Assembly: GCF_001758785.1 (NCBI RefSeq)
Contig: NZ_LROM01000061.1
Coordinates: forward strand, 1 to 64,000
Direction: 5' to 3'
Length of the DNA: 64,000 bases
Source of the DNA: Duganella phyllosphaerae
GTDB lineage: Bacteria; Pseudomonadota; Gammaproteobacteria; Burkholderiales; Burkholderiaceae_D
In this document: in pieces, positions 20,178 to 28,697 of the stretch
How the letters are laid out: the number at the start of each line of letters is the position of its first letter
Numbering within the stretch: the first letter of the stretch is position 1
Translations under genes and position numbers: made by a program
Notes under the pieces: model-generated
The model's database searches: none
What the model saw: only the letters and a program-made list of their open reading frames with translations
Told to the model about the DNA's origin: nothing

Positions 20178-21206
20178 TCAGAAGATCTTGGAGAACTTGT
20201 CGACGTTCCCTTTGTCGTACACGAATGGCGCACCCATGGCGCCGATGCCATTGGCGTCGATGGCGATGGTGCCCATGCGGCCGGCGTTCACGCTGCCACC
20301 GGCCTTGGCGCCGGGTGCCGCTTTGACGAAGTCGTAGGCGGCGTAGGTGACGGCGTAACCGAGGTCGATCGGATTCCAGATCGCGAACTCGCGCACGGCG
20401 CCGCTCTTGACGTGGCCGGCCATCTCCGACGGCAAACCGAGACCGGTGACGTACACCTTGCCGACCAGCTTTTCATCGACGACCGCCTTGCTGGCGGCAT
20501 TGATGCCCACGGTGGTGGGGGAGATGATGGCTTTCAGGTTCGGGTTGCTGCGCAACAGGCCGATCGCCTCGCGGTAGCTCTTGTCGGACTGGTCGTCGCC
20601 GTAGACGGTGGCGACGAGCTTCATGCCGCTGTATTCCGGCTTCTTGAGCGTCTCCTTCATGATGCCGATCCAGATATTCTGGTTGGTGGCCTGGGCGGAA
20701 GCGGACAGGATGGCGATGTCTCCCTTGCCGCCGATGGCGTCGGACGCCATCTGGATCTGCTTCTCGCCGATCAGTTGCTCATTGGACGGATTAAGCTGCA
20801 TCAGGCGGCCTTCCTTGTCCAGGCCGCTGTCAAAGCTCAGCACCTTGATCCCGCGCGCCATCGCCTTCTTGGTGATCGGTACCAGCGCGTTCGGATCATT
20901 GGCCGAGATGACGATCGCATCGACCTTCTGGCTGATCAGAGAATTGATGATTTCGATCTGGCCTTCAGCGCTCGGCGTGGTCGGACCGGTATAGATGATT
21001 TCGACGTTTTTCAATTCCTTGGCGGCGTCGTTGGCGCCGGCATGGGCGGCGTCGAAGAAGCCGTTGCCCAGGCTTTTGACGACCATGGCAATGCGGATTT
21101 TTTCGCCGCCAGCGCCAGCTTCGGCGGATTTCTTCTCACCGCAGCCGGCAACGGTCGCGAACAGTCCGGCCGCAACTGCGGCCACTATGATTTTCCTGCG
21201 CTTCAA
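20178..21206 (-). CDS. rhaS: Rhamnose-binding periplasmic (lipo)protein
   Basis: The product has 342 residues of the periplasmic-binding-protein type I (ribose-binding) fold. It starts MKRRKIIVAAVAAGLF and has a lipobox VAGC at residues 19-22, so it is lipid-anchored. Typical strands such as IRIAMVVKSLGNGFFDAA and VDAIVISANDPNAL are visible, and the protein matches the RhaS length. The start codon is TTG at 21206, supported by a GGAGG site seven bases upstream. The TTG overlaps the regulator's TGA stop by four bases. It delivers L-rhamnose to the RhaPQT permease; specificity is from context. Confidence 0.9.
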   Translation of the reverse strand: MKRRKIIVAAVAAGLFATVAGCGEKKSAEAGAGGEKIRIAMVVKSLGNGFFDAAHAGANDAAKELKNVEIIYTGPTTPSAEGQIEIINSLISQKVDAIVISANDPNALVPITKKAMARGIKVLSFDSGLDKEGRLMQLNPSNEQLIGEKQIQMASDAIGGKGDIAILSASAQATNQNIWIGIMKETLKKPEYSGMKLVATVYGDDQSDKSYREAIGLLRSNPNLKAIISPTTVGINAASKAVVDEKLVGKVYVTGLGLPSEMAGHVKSGAVREFAIWNPIDLGYAVTYAAYDFVKAAPGAKAGGSVNAGRMGTIAIDANGIGAMGAPFVYDKGNVDKFSKIF

Positions 21207-22069
21207 TGTGATACCTCCGACTGGAACATGGCTGCCGCCTGGTAGTCAAACGGCGAAGTGAAAGGGCTGGCATTGACCTGGGCGGGCACCGCTTCCGGTT
21301 CCACGGTCACCACGCGCACGCCGGACTGCTCGAGCAGCTGCACGGCCGAATCGGAAGCGTAGGTATCGGTGATCACGGTGGAGACGCGGTTGAGGCCACA
21401 CAGGATCAGGCCCGCCTTCTTGGCAAACTTGGAGCTATCGACCAGAACGATCAGTTCTTCGGCTTGCGAGATCAGGCGCTTTTCGGCCTGGATCAGCAGC
21501 GGATCGGCTTCCATGAGGCCGAGCAGCGAGAGGCCATAGACGCTCATGAACATCTTGGCGGCGTAGTGGTGCTGGGTGATGTCGTTGTCGAAGGGGCTGA
21601 GGATGACGTTCTGCTCGCGATAGACCTTGCCGCCGGGGACAATGATCTCGTTTTCGCTCGATACCAGCAGGCGCTCGGCCATCAGGAAGGAATTGGTGAG
21701 GATTTTCAGGTGATGATCGACCAGGAACTCGGCCATCATGAAGGTGGTGGTGCCACCGTTGATGATGATGGTCTCGCCCTCGGCGCACATGCCTGCGGCG
21801 TGGCGCGCGATGGCGCGTTTGCGCTCGGCGTAGCACTGGATGTTGTGCTGGAAGGTTTCGCTGGTGAGGGTGAAGCTGCGCTTTTTTTGCTCCAGGTTGG
21901 CGGCGCCGCCCCTGGTGCGGGTGAGCAGGCTGCGCGCGGCGAGCCAGCTGATGTCGCGGCGCACGGTGGCCGGGGAGGCGCTGAGCCAGTCGACCAACTG
22001 CGGCACGCTGGCCGTCTGATGTTCGGCGAGCAACTTCAGCAAACGTTTACGACGCTTGTGATTTACCAT
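21203..22069 (-). CDS. rhaR: DeoR-family transcriptional regulator of the rhamnose operon
   Basis: The product has 288 residues. An N-terminal DeoR winged helix-turn-helix (about 6-60, with LLKLLAEHQTASVPQLVDWL and SPATVRRDISWL) is followed by a DeoRC sugar-phosphate sensor domain with IINGGTTTFMMAE and VDSSKFAKKAG. Such regulators usually repress catabolic genes until a phosphorylated sugar binds. The ATG at 22069 is preferred because GGAG lies six bases before it; an in-frame ATG at 22081 overlaps that site. First gene of the leftward transport operon and divergent from rhaD, so it is placed to control both. Symbol follows rhizobial usage. Confidence 0.85.
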   Translation of the reverse strand: MVNHKRRKRLLKLLAEHQTASVPQLVDWLSASPATVRRDISWLAARSLLTRTRGGAANLEQKKRSFTLTSETFQHNIQCYAERKRAIARHAAGMCAEGETIIINGGTTTFMMAEFLVDHHLKILTNSFLMAERLLVSSENEIIVPGGKVYREQNVILSPFDNDITQHHYAAKMFMSVYGLSLLGLMEADPLLIQAEKRLISQAEELIVLVDSSKFAKKAGLILCGLNRVSTVITDTYASDSAVQLLEQSGVRVVTVEPEAVPAQVNASPFTSPFDYQAAAMFQSEVSH

Positions 22070-22196
22070 ATCTGTCTCCATTTTTTTTCGTCCCTACTAC
22101 CGTCGCTGCTGCATCACTGCCGCGGACCGATCCGGTGTGGGACTTTATTAATTACCAAGCCTAAACATTTAGAAATCTGCCGTCAATCAATATGCG

Positions 22197-22327
22197 ATCA
22201 AATATTTGATTGATTCGATAACCGAGTCACAAACTGATCAAGTTTCGATCATGGGTGTGATTATTTCCGTCTTGGTCATGAAGTTGAGCGCTTGCGCATT
22301 GACACTGTTGCGGCGCTGATTTCTACT
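22197..22327. promoter_or_regulatory. Divergent control region of the rhamnose genes
   Basis: The 334-base gap between the regulator and rhaD is AT-richer than its surroundings. It contains a perfect 14-base palindrome ATCAAATATTTGAT (22197-22210) and TCACAAACTGATCA (22227-22240). A second half-site, CGATCA, lies at 22246-22251. A candidate promoter for rhaD is TTGACA at 22299-22304 with TCTACT 17 bases on. The repeated GATCA units probably bind the adjacent DeoR-type protein; the 14-mer recurs before the TonB receptor. Confidence 0.5.
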
Positions 22328-22403
22328 GGTTGCATGTGCCCGAGAGTGGCATGAAATCAACACTTAGCACGCTATACCAATCAAACAACGACGGAGATCA
22401 GCA

Positions 22404-24500
22404 ATGAATGTAACTCAGCAAGCCCCGATTACTTCCCTGTGGGACGATGCCGCAGCAGCCACAATGAGCGAGCCAGAGCTGCTGCTGTACCGTTCCAACT
22501 TGCTCGGGTCCGATCTGCGCATCACCAACTTCGGCGGCGGCAACACCTCGGCCAAGGTCATGATGGCAGATCCGCTCAGCGGCGAGCAAGTGGAAGTGCT
22601 GTGGGTGAAAGGCTCCGGCGGCGACCTGGGCAGCATCAAGCTCGACGGCTTCTCGACCCTGTACATGAGCAAACTGAACGAGCTCAAGGGCCGCTACCGC
22701 GGCCTGGCGCTCGAAGATGAAATGGTGGCGTACCTGCCGCACTGCACGTTCAACCTGAACCCGCGCGCCGCCAGTATCGACACCCCGCTGCACGCCTACA
22801 TCGACCGCAAGCATGTCGATCACATGCACCCCGATTCGCTGATCGCGATCGCCGCCTGCGCCAGCAGCAAGGCCCTGACGCAAAAAATCTTCGAAGGCGA
22901 ACTCGGTTGGCTGCCTTGGCAGCGTCCAGGCTACGACCTGGGCCTGAAACTGGAAGAAGTCTCGAAAGCCAATCCGGCCCTGAAGGGCATCATCCTCGAA
23001 GGCCACGGCCTGTTCACCTGGGGCGATACCGCCAAGTCGTGCTACGAAACCACGCTGGCAATCATCAAACGCGCAGAAGAGTGGATCGCCGCCAACTCGA
23101 AACAGCCGGCATTCGGTGGCCAGGCCATCGAGGCGCTGCCAGCCGAACAGCGCGCCGCACTGGCCGCCAAGCTGATGCCACTGCTGCGCGGTAAAATCAG
23201 CCGCGACGAATTCAAGCTGGGCGACTTCAACGACAACGCCACCGTGCTGGAATTCGTTTGCAGCCGCGACCTGAAACCGCTCGCTGCGCTTGGCACTTCG
23301 TGCCCCGACCACTTCCTGCGTACCAAGATCCGTCCATTCGTGGTCGAATTCGATCCGCTGAACCCGGACTTCGACAAGCTGGTCGCCAGCCTCGATCAGG
23401 CGCTGGAAGACTACCGCGCCGACTACCGCGCTTACTACGACCGCTGCAAGCGCGATAACAGCCCGGCCGTGCGCGACGCCAATCCGATCATCTACCTGAT
23501 TCCTGGCGTGGGCATGCTGTCGTTCGCCAAGGACAAGGCCACCGCACGGATCGCCGGCGAGTTCTATGTCAATGCGATCAACGTGATGCGCGGCGCCAAT
23601 GGCGTGGACACTTACGTCGGCCTGCCGGAACAGGAAGCGTTCGACATCGAATACTGGCTGCTCGAAGAAGCCAAGCTGCAGCGCATGCCCAAGCCGAAAA
23701 GCCTGGCTGGCCGTATCGCCCTGGTAACCGGTGGCGCCGGCGGCATCGGCCAGGCCGTGGCCCGCCAGCTGCTGCAGGAAGGCGCATGCGTGATGCTGAC
23801 CGATATCGATCCGGAAGCTTTGGCCCAGGCCAAGAATGACCTGACCAAGGCCGCCGGCAAGGACAGCGTCGAGAGTATCGTCGCCAACATCACCAGCGAA
23901 GAGGAAGTGGAAAACATCCTGGCCGCGACCTCGCTGCGTTTCGGTGGTATCGATCTGCTGATCTCGAACGCCGGTATCGCTTCGTCGGCGCCGCTGGAAG
24001 ACACCACCCTCGAAATCTGGCAGCGCAACCAGGACATCCTGGTCAAGGGCTACTTCCTGGCCGGCCGCGCCGCGTTCCGCATCATGAAGCAGCAGAAACT
24101 GGGCGGCAGCATGGTGTTCGTCGCGTCGAAAAACGGCCTGGTGGCGTCCGCCGGCGCTTCGGCCTACTGCACCGCCAAGGCTGCGGAAATCCACCTGGCA
24201 CGCTGCATCGCCCTCGAAGGCGCACCGCACGGCATCCGCGTCAACGTCGTCAATCCCGATGCCGTGATCCGTGGTTCGCGCATCTGGGACGGCAAGTGGA
24301 AGCAGGAACGCGCGCAGTCGAACAAGATCGAAGCCGACGACGTGGAAGCGTTCTACCGCGACCGCAGCATGCTCAAGCTGAGCGTACTGCCAGAGGATAT
24401 CGCGGAAGCCGTGTACTTCCTGGCCAGCTCCAAGTCGGCCAAGAGCACCGGTAACATCCTCAACGTCGATGCCGGCAACGCTGCCGCATTCACGCGCTAA
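22404..24500 (+). CDS. rhaD: Bifunctional rhamnulose-1-phosphate aldolase/alcohol dehydrogenase
   Basis: The product has 698 residues and two parts. Residues 1 to about 425 form a class-II-aldolase/epimerase-type domain (LRITNFGGGNTSAKVM, then DHMHPDSLIA) that splits rhamnulose 1-phosphate into dihydroxyacetone phosphate and L-lactaldehyde. Residues from about 435 form a short-chain dehydrogenase with NAD motif VTGGAGGIGQ and active-site YCTAK, presumed to act on the lactaldehyde. This fusion is the known TIGR02632 form found in rhizobia and Bacillus. GGAG precedes the ATG. It heads the rightward rhamnose and pectin operon. Confidence 0.93.
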   Translation: MNVTQQAPITSLWDDAAAATMSEPELLLYRSNLLGSDLRITNFGGGNTSAKVMMADPLSGEQVEVLWVKGSGGDLGSIKLDGFSTLYMSKLNELKGRYRGLALEDEMVAYLPHCTFNLNPRAASIDTPLHAYIDRKHVDHMHPDSLIAIAACASSKALTQKIFEGELGWLPWQRPGYDLGLKLEEVSKANPALKGIILEGHGLFTWGDTAKSCYETTLAIIKRAEEWIAANSKQPAFGGQAIEALPAEQRAALAAKLMPLLRGKISRDEFKLGDFNDNATVLEFVCSRDLKPLAALGTSCPDHFLRTKIRPFVVEFDPLNPDFDKLVASLDQALEDYRADYRAYYDRCKRDNSPAVRDANPIIYLIPGVGMLSFAKDKATARIAGEFYVNAINVMRGANGVDTYVGLPEQEAFDIEYWLLEEAKLQRMPKPKSLAGRIALVTGGAGGIGQAVARQLLQEGACVMLTDIDPEALAQAKNDLTKAAGKDSVESIVANITSEEEVENILAATSLRFGGIDLLISNAGIASSAPLEDTTLEIWQRNQDILVKGYFLAGRAAFRIMKQQKLGGSMVFVASKNGLVASAGASAYCTAKAAEIHLARCIALEGAPHGIRVNVVNPDAVIRGSRIWDGKWKQERAQSNKIEADDVEAFYRDRSMLKLSVLPEDIAEAVYFLASSKSAKSTGNILNVDAGNAAAFTR

Positions 24501-24598
24501 GCAAGCGGCGATCAAGCGCGAATACCTATAAAATGCCGCCGGCCCGGTTTGCGATGAACGCGCCGGCGGCACCAGAAAAAAACGAAGGAGACCCTCAC

Positions 24599-25894
24599 AT
24601 GAGCACCATTATCGACAGCGGCCGCGTGGCCGAACACAACGACAAGCTGCGCAGCGGCCTGGAAGAAGACTACGCCGCACTGGCCGGCATGTTGTCGCGC
24701 CGTGGCGTGGACATCGAGCAGCTGACCGCCAAGGCGCAGAAGTTCGCCGTGGCGCTGCCCAGCTGGGGCGCCGGCACCGGCGGCACGCGTTTCGCGCGCT
24801 TCCCCGGCCGTGGCGAGCCACGCAACGTCTTCGAAAAACTCGACGACTGCGGCGTGATCCACCAGCTGACCCGCGCCACGCCTGGCGTATCGCTGCACTT
24901 CCCATGGGACAAAGTGTCGGACACCCAGGCCCTGCGCCAGCAGGCCGAAGCCCACGGCCTGTACTTCGACGCCGTCAATTCGAACACCTTCCAGGACCAG
25001 GTTGGCCAGGAACACAGCTACAAGTACGGCAGCATGACCGCCATCAGCGCCGCCACCCGCGCGCAAGCGGTTGCGCACAACGTCGAATGTATCGAATTGG
25101 GCAATGCGCTCGGCTCGAAAGCGCTGACCGTGTGGGTAGGCGACGGCGCCAACTTCCCGGGCCAGCACAACCTGCGCGGCGCGCTGGAACGCTACCTGGA
25201 AAGCGCGCGCGAAATCTACGCCGCGCTGCCGGCCGACTGGCACATGCTGATCGAGCATAAACTGTTCGAGCCGGCGTTCTACGCCACCACCATCGCCGAC
25301 TGGGGCACCAGCTTCGCCTGCGCGCAATCGCTGGGCGACAAGGCCAAGTGCCTGGTCGACCTGGGCCACCATGCCCCGAACACCAATATCGAAATGATCG
25401 TGGCGCGCCTGACCCAGTTCGGCAAGCTCGGTGGTTTCCACTTCAACGACAGCAAGTACGGCGACGACGACCTCGATTCGGGCAGCATCAACCCGTTCCA
25501 GCTGTTCCTGGTCTTCAACGAACTGGCCGATGCGGCCGAGCGTGAAGGCGCGGGCTTCAATCCGGCCTACATGCTGGACCAGTCGCACAACGTCACCGAT
25601 CCGATCGAAAGCCTGATGAGCAGCGCCGTGGAAGTGCAACGCGCCTTCGTGCAGGCCAACCTGGTCGATCGCGTTGCTCTGCGCGGTTTCCAGGAATCGC
25701 ACGATGCGCTGCAATCGGCGCAAACGCTCAAGCATGCGTACCGCACCGACGTCTCGTCCATCCTGGCCATGGCGCGCCTGCGTAACGGCGGCGCCATCGA
25801 TCCGGTGGCCTGCTACCGCGCTTCGGGTTACCGCGACCAGATGGCCGAAGCACGCCCGGCCAAGGCTGGCGCCAGCAGCAGCGGTATCGTATAA
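24599..25894 (+). CDS. rhaI: L-rhamnose isomerase (RhaI type)
   Basis: The enzyme converts L-rhamnose to L-rhamnulose using a metal-bound TIM barrel in the cytoplasm. The product has 431 residues, close to the Pseudomonas-type RhaI rather than the E. coli RhaA family. Metal-site stretches are visible as IEHKLFEPAFYAT, LGHHAPNTN and FHFNDSKYGDDD. The start at 24599 is supported by AAGGAGA upstream and by the family-like beginning MSTIIDSGRVAEHN. It follows rhaD by 98 bases. Confidence 0.93.
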   Translation: MSTIIDSGRVAEHNDKLRSGLEEDYAALAGMLSRRGVDIEQLTAKAQKFAVALPSWGAGTGGTRFARFPGRGEPRNVFEKLDDCGVIHQLTRATPGVSLHFPWDKVSDTQALRQQAEAHGLYFDAVNSNTFQDQVGQEHSYKYGSMTAISAATRAQAVAHNVECIELGNALGSKALTVWVGDGANFPGQHNLRGALERYLESAREIYAALPADWHMLIEHKLFEPAFYATTIADWGTSFACAQSLGDKAKCLVDLGHHAPNTNIEMIVARLTQFGKLGGFHFNDSKYGDDDLDSGSINPFQLFLVFNELADAAEREGAGFNPAYMLDQSHNVTDPIESLMSSAVEVQRAFVQANLVDRVALRGFQESHDALQSAQTLKHAYRTDVSSILAMARLRNGGAIDPVACYRASGYRDQMAEARPAKAGASSSGIV

Positions 25895-25897
25895 ACG

Positions 25898-28690
25898 GTG
25901 GCACCCGTCACTGTTGGACTGCGCCGGTGCGATCACCTGCGCAGTAAGCTGACGCCGTTCGCGCAAGCGGCGGCGTTGGCCTGCGCTGTTACCTTTTCTC
26001 TGGCCAGCAGTTCGGCTGCGGCGCAGCAAACCACACTGTCGAACCGCCTCGCCGACGTCGCCGCGCAGTTTGCAGCGCCGCCTGCCGACGCGCGGCCGAT
26101 GGTGCGCTGGTGGTGGTTTGGCCCGGCCGTGGTCAAACCCCAGCTGGAACGCGAACTGCAAGCCATGAAGGCGGGCGGTTTTGGCGGCGTGGAGATTCAG
26201 CCGGTGTATCCGATGGAACTCGACGATCCCGCGCGCGGCATCCGTAACACTCCCTATCTTTCTTCCGAATTCCTCGACAACGTCAGCTACGCCAACCGCA
26301 CGGCGCGGTCGCTCGGCCTGCGCGTGGACATGACGCTGGCCAGCGGCTGGCCCTACGGCGGCCCGCACGTGGCCATAACCGAGGCAGCATCGCGCCTGCG
26401 CGTGCACGTGGCCGAATTGCCTGCCGGCGCTGCCTCGGTAGCGCTGCCCGCGATCATGAGCGGTGAAAAACTGATCGCCAGCTTCGTCGGCGCAGGTACT
26501 GCCAAGGCGTACGACGCTACAGCGCTGAAACGCACGGAACTCGGCGCCCTCACGGCCACCACGCCGGGACGTGGCGCGCTTGCCGCCAGCAAGGAGCCCC
26601 GCGTGGTGGTCAGCTATATCGCCAGCCGCACCGGCCAGCAAGTCAAGCGCGCAGCACTCGGTGCGGAAGGCTTCGTGCTCGACCACCTGAGCCGCAAGGC
26701 TATCGACCATCACCTCGACGTGGTGGCGACGCCGCTGCTCAAAGCTTTTGGCGACCAGCCACCGACAGCGGTGTTCTCGGACAGCCTGGAGGTCTATAAC
26801 ACCGACTGGACCGACGACTTCCTGCAGCAGTTCCAGCGCCGCCGTGGCTACGACCTGACGCCTTACCTGCCACTGGTGACGAGCGGACAGGGTGCAGACG
26901 CGCCGGCGCTGCGGCGCGACTGGGTGCTCACGCAAACGGAACTGGTCAACGAACGCTATCTGACGCCGGTCAACGACTGGGCCGTCAGGCACAAGACGCA
27001 GTTCCGTTCGCAGACCTATGGCGAACCGGCCGTGTCGCTGTCGAGCTACCGGCTGGTGGGACTGCCCGAGGGCGAAGGCCCGCAGTTCCGCGAATTTTCG
27101 TTCACCCGGCTGGCGACGTCTGCCGGGCACCTGTATCAACGCCCGGTGATCTCGGCCGAGACCTGGACCTGGCTGCATTCGCCGGCATTTGCCGCCACGC
27201 CGCTGGACATGAAGGTGGAAGCGGACCGCATGCTGCTGCAGGGCGTGAACCTGTTCGTGGGCCACGGCTGGCCGTACACGCCGCCCGGCGTAACCGAGCC
27301 GGGTTACTCGTTCTACGCGGCGGCCGTGTTCAACAACCACCAGCCGTGGTGGAACGTGATGCCGGACGTGAACGCCTACCTGACCCGCACCAGCTACCTG
27401 ATGCGCCAGGGCCAGCCGGCCAACACGGTAGCGGTGCTGCTGCCCAATGACGACGCCTATGCGGCCATGACGCCCGGCAAGGTGTCGCTGTCCGAGCACA
27501 TGAAGCATTACGTCACGCCCGAGCTGACTACGCAAATCCTCGACGCCGGCCACAACCTCGATTACGTCGATGCGGAGTCGGTGTTGTCGCTGGGTGTGAA
27601 CCACCCGGTACTGGTGCTGCCGCACGTCACGCGCTTGTGGCCCGAGGTGCTGGCCAGGCTGGACGAGTACGTGCGCCAGGGCGGCAAGATCATCGCCGTC
27701 GGCGCACTGCCGTCCAAAGCGCCCGGCTACCGCGATGCTGTGCGCATCACGGCGCAGGTACAGGCGGCATCGAAGGCGCTGTCGGCCAAACCGGCCGTGA
27801 CCGTGGTCGCCGATGATGGCGACGTCGGCGCGGTCCTGGGCCGGGTGCTCACGCCCGACTTCAAGGTGGCGTCCAACGCCGCCGATATCGGTTTCGTGCG
27901 GCGCAAGCTGGCCGACGCCGACATCTACTTCATCGCCAATACGAGCAACAAGCCGGTGCGCACCACGGCCACATTGGGGCAGCTGCGCAAGTCGGCGGCG
28001 TGGTGGAATCCGCATGACGGCAAGACCAGCACTGCCGCCGTATCGCCGTCGGTGACGCTGGACCTGGCGCCGTACGAATCGCGGGTGCTGATGTTGAGCG
28101 ATGCACCGGCCGGCACGGTGTCGCAGCCGGCACAGGTAGCGCCGACGGTGCTGGCCGACCTGGCGCGCGACTGGCAGTTGCGCTACCCGGACGGCGCGGC
28201 GCAGGCCATGCCGCAGCTGCGGTCCTGGACCGACGACCCGGCGCGCCGCTATTTTTCCGGCATCGCCAGCTATACGCGCGACGTCACGCTCACCGCCGCG
28301 CAGTTGAACAACGCAGCGGTCACGCTCGATTTCGGCCAGGGCACGCCGCTGGAGGCTGTACCCAAGGTCCCCGCCGGGATGCGCGCCATGCTCGAGAGCC
28401 CGGTGCGGGAGGCGGCCGAAGTATTCGTCAACGGAAAACGTGCCGGTTCGGTCTGGCGACCGCCCTACACGGTGGACGTGACTGGCGCACTGACGCCGGG
28501 CGTGAACCGCATCGAAGTGAAGGTGGCCAACCTGGCGCTCAATGCGCTGGCGGGGCAGGAGCGGCCCGACTACCGGCTGCTATCCGGCCGCTACACCCAG
28601 CGTTTCGTGCCGCAAGATACGCAGCTGATCACACCACAGCCATCGGGCATGCTGGGCGCCGTGCGCCTGCTGACCCAACCCGAAAAGTGA
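25898..28690 (+). CDS. Glycoside hydrolase family 106 alpha-L-rhamnosidase
   Basis: The product has about 930 residues and begins at a GTG three bases after rhaI. A long basic N-terminus leads into a hydrophobic stretch ending near SAAAQ, so export is predicted. The catalytic region starts with RPMVRWWWFGPAV, a family marker, and includes GFGGVEIQPVYPM and AETWTWLHSP. The C-terminus carries a beta-sandwich galactose-binding-like domain with EVFVNGKRAGSVWRPPY. GH106 enzymes release terminal L-rhamnose from rhamnogalacturonan and related polymers; the rhamnose then feeds the pathway encoded beside it. I did not assign individual catalytic residues. Confidence 0.88.
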   Translation: MAPVTVGLRRCDHLRSKLTPFAQAAALACAVTFSLASSSAAAQQTTLSNRLADVAAQFAAPPADARPMVRWWWFGPAVVKPQLERELQAMKAGGFGGVEIQPVYPMELDDPARGIRNTPYLSSEFLDNVSYANRTARSLGLRVDMTLASGWPYGGPHVAITEAASRLRVHVAELPAGAASVALPAIMSGEKLIASFVGAGTAKAYDATALKRTELGALTATTPGRGALAASKEPRVVVSYIASRTGQQVKRAALGAEGFVLDHLSRKAIDHHLDVVATPLLKAFGDQPPTAVFSDSLEVYNTDWTDDFLQQFQRRRGYDLTPYLPLVTSGQGADAPALRRDWVLTQTELVNERYLTPVNDWAVRHKTQFRSQTYGEPAVSLSSYRLVGLPEGEGPQFREFSFTRLATSAGHLYQRPVISAETWTWLHSPAFAATPLDMKVEADRMLLQGVNLFVGHGWPYTPPGVTEPGYSFYAAAVFNNHQPWWNVMPDVNAYLTRTSYLMRQGQPANTVAVLLPNDDAYAAMTPGKVSLSEHMKHYVTPELTTQILDAGHNLDYVDAESVLSLGVNHPVLVLPHVTRLWPEVLARLDEYVRQGGKIIAVGALPSKAPGYRDAVRITAQVQAASKALSAKPAVTVVADDGDVGAVLGRVLTPDFKVASNAADIGFVRRKLADADIYFIANTSNKPVRTTATLGQLRKSAAWWNPHDGKTSTAAVSPSVTLDLAPYESRVLMLSDAPAGTVSQPAQVAPTVLADLARDWQLRYPDGAAQAMPQLRSWTDDPARRYFSGIASYTRDVTLTAAQLNNAAVTLDFGQGTPLEAVPKVPAGMRAMLESPVREAAEVFVNGKRAGSVWRPPYTVDVTGALTPGVNRIEVKVANLALNALAGQERPDYRLLSGRYTQRFVPQDTQLITPQPSGMLGAVRLLTQPEK

Positions 28691-28697
28691 GGACATC

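Noticed and set aside
24512..28015. 1167-residue open frame antisense to rhaI and GH106
   Set aside because: It crosses two well-supported genes on the other strand and shows only shadow composition.
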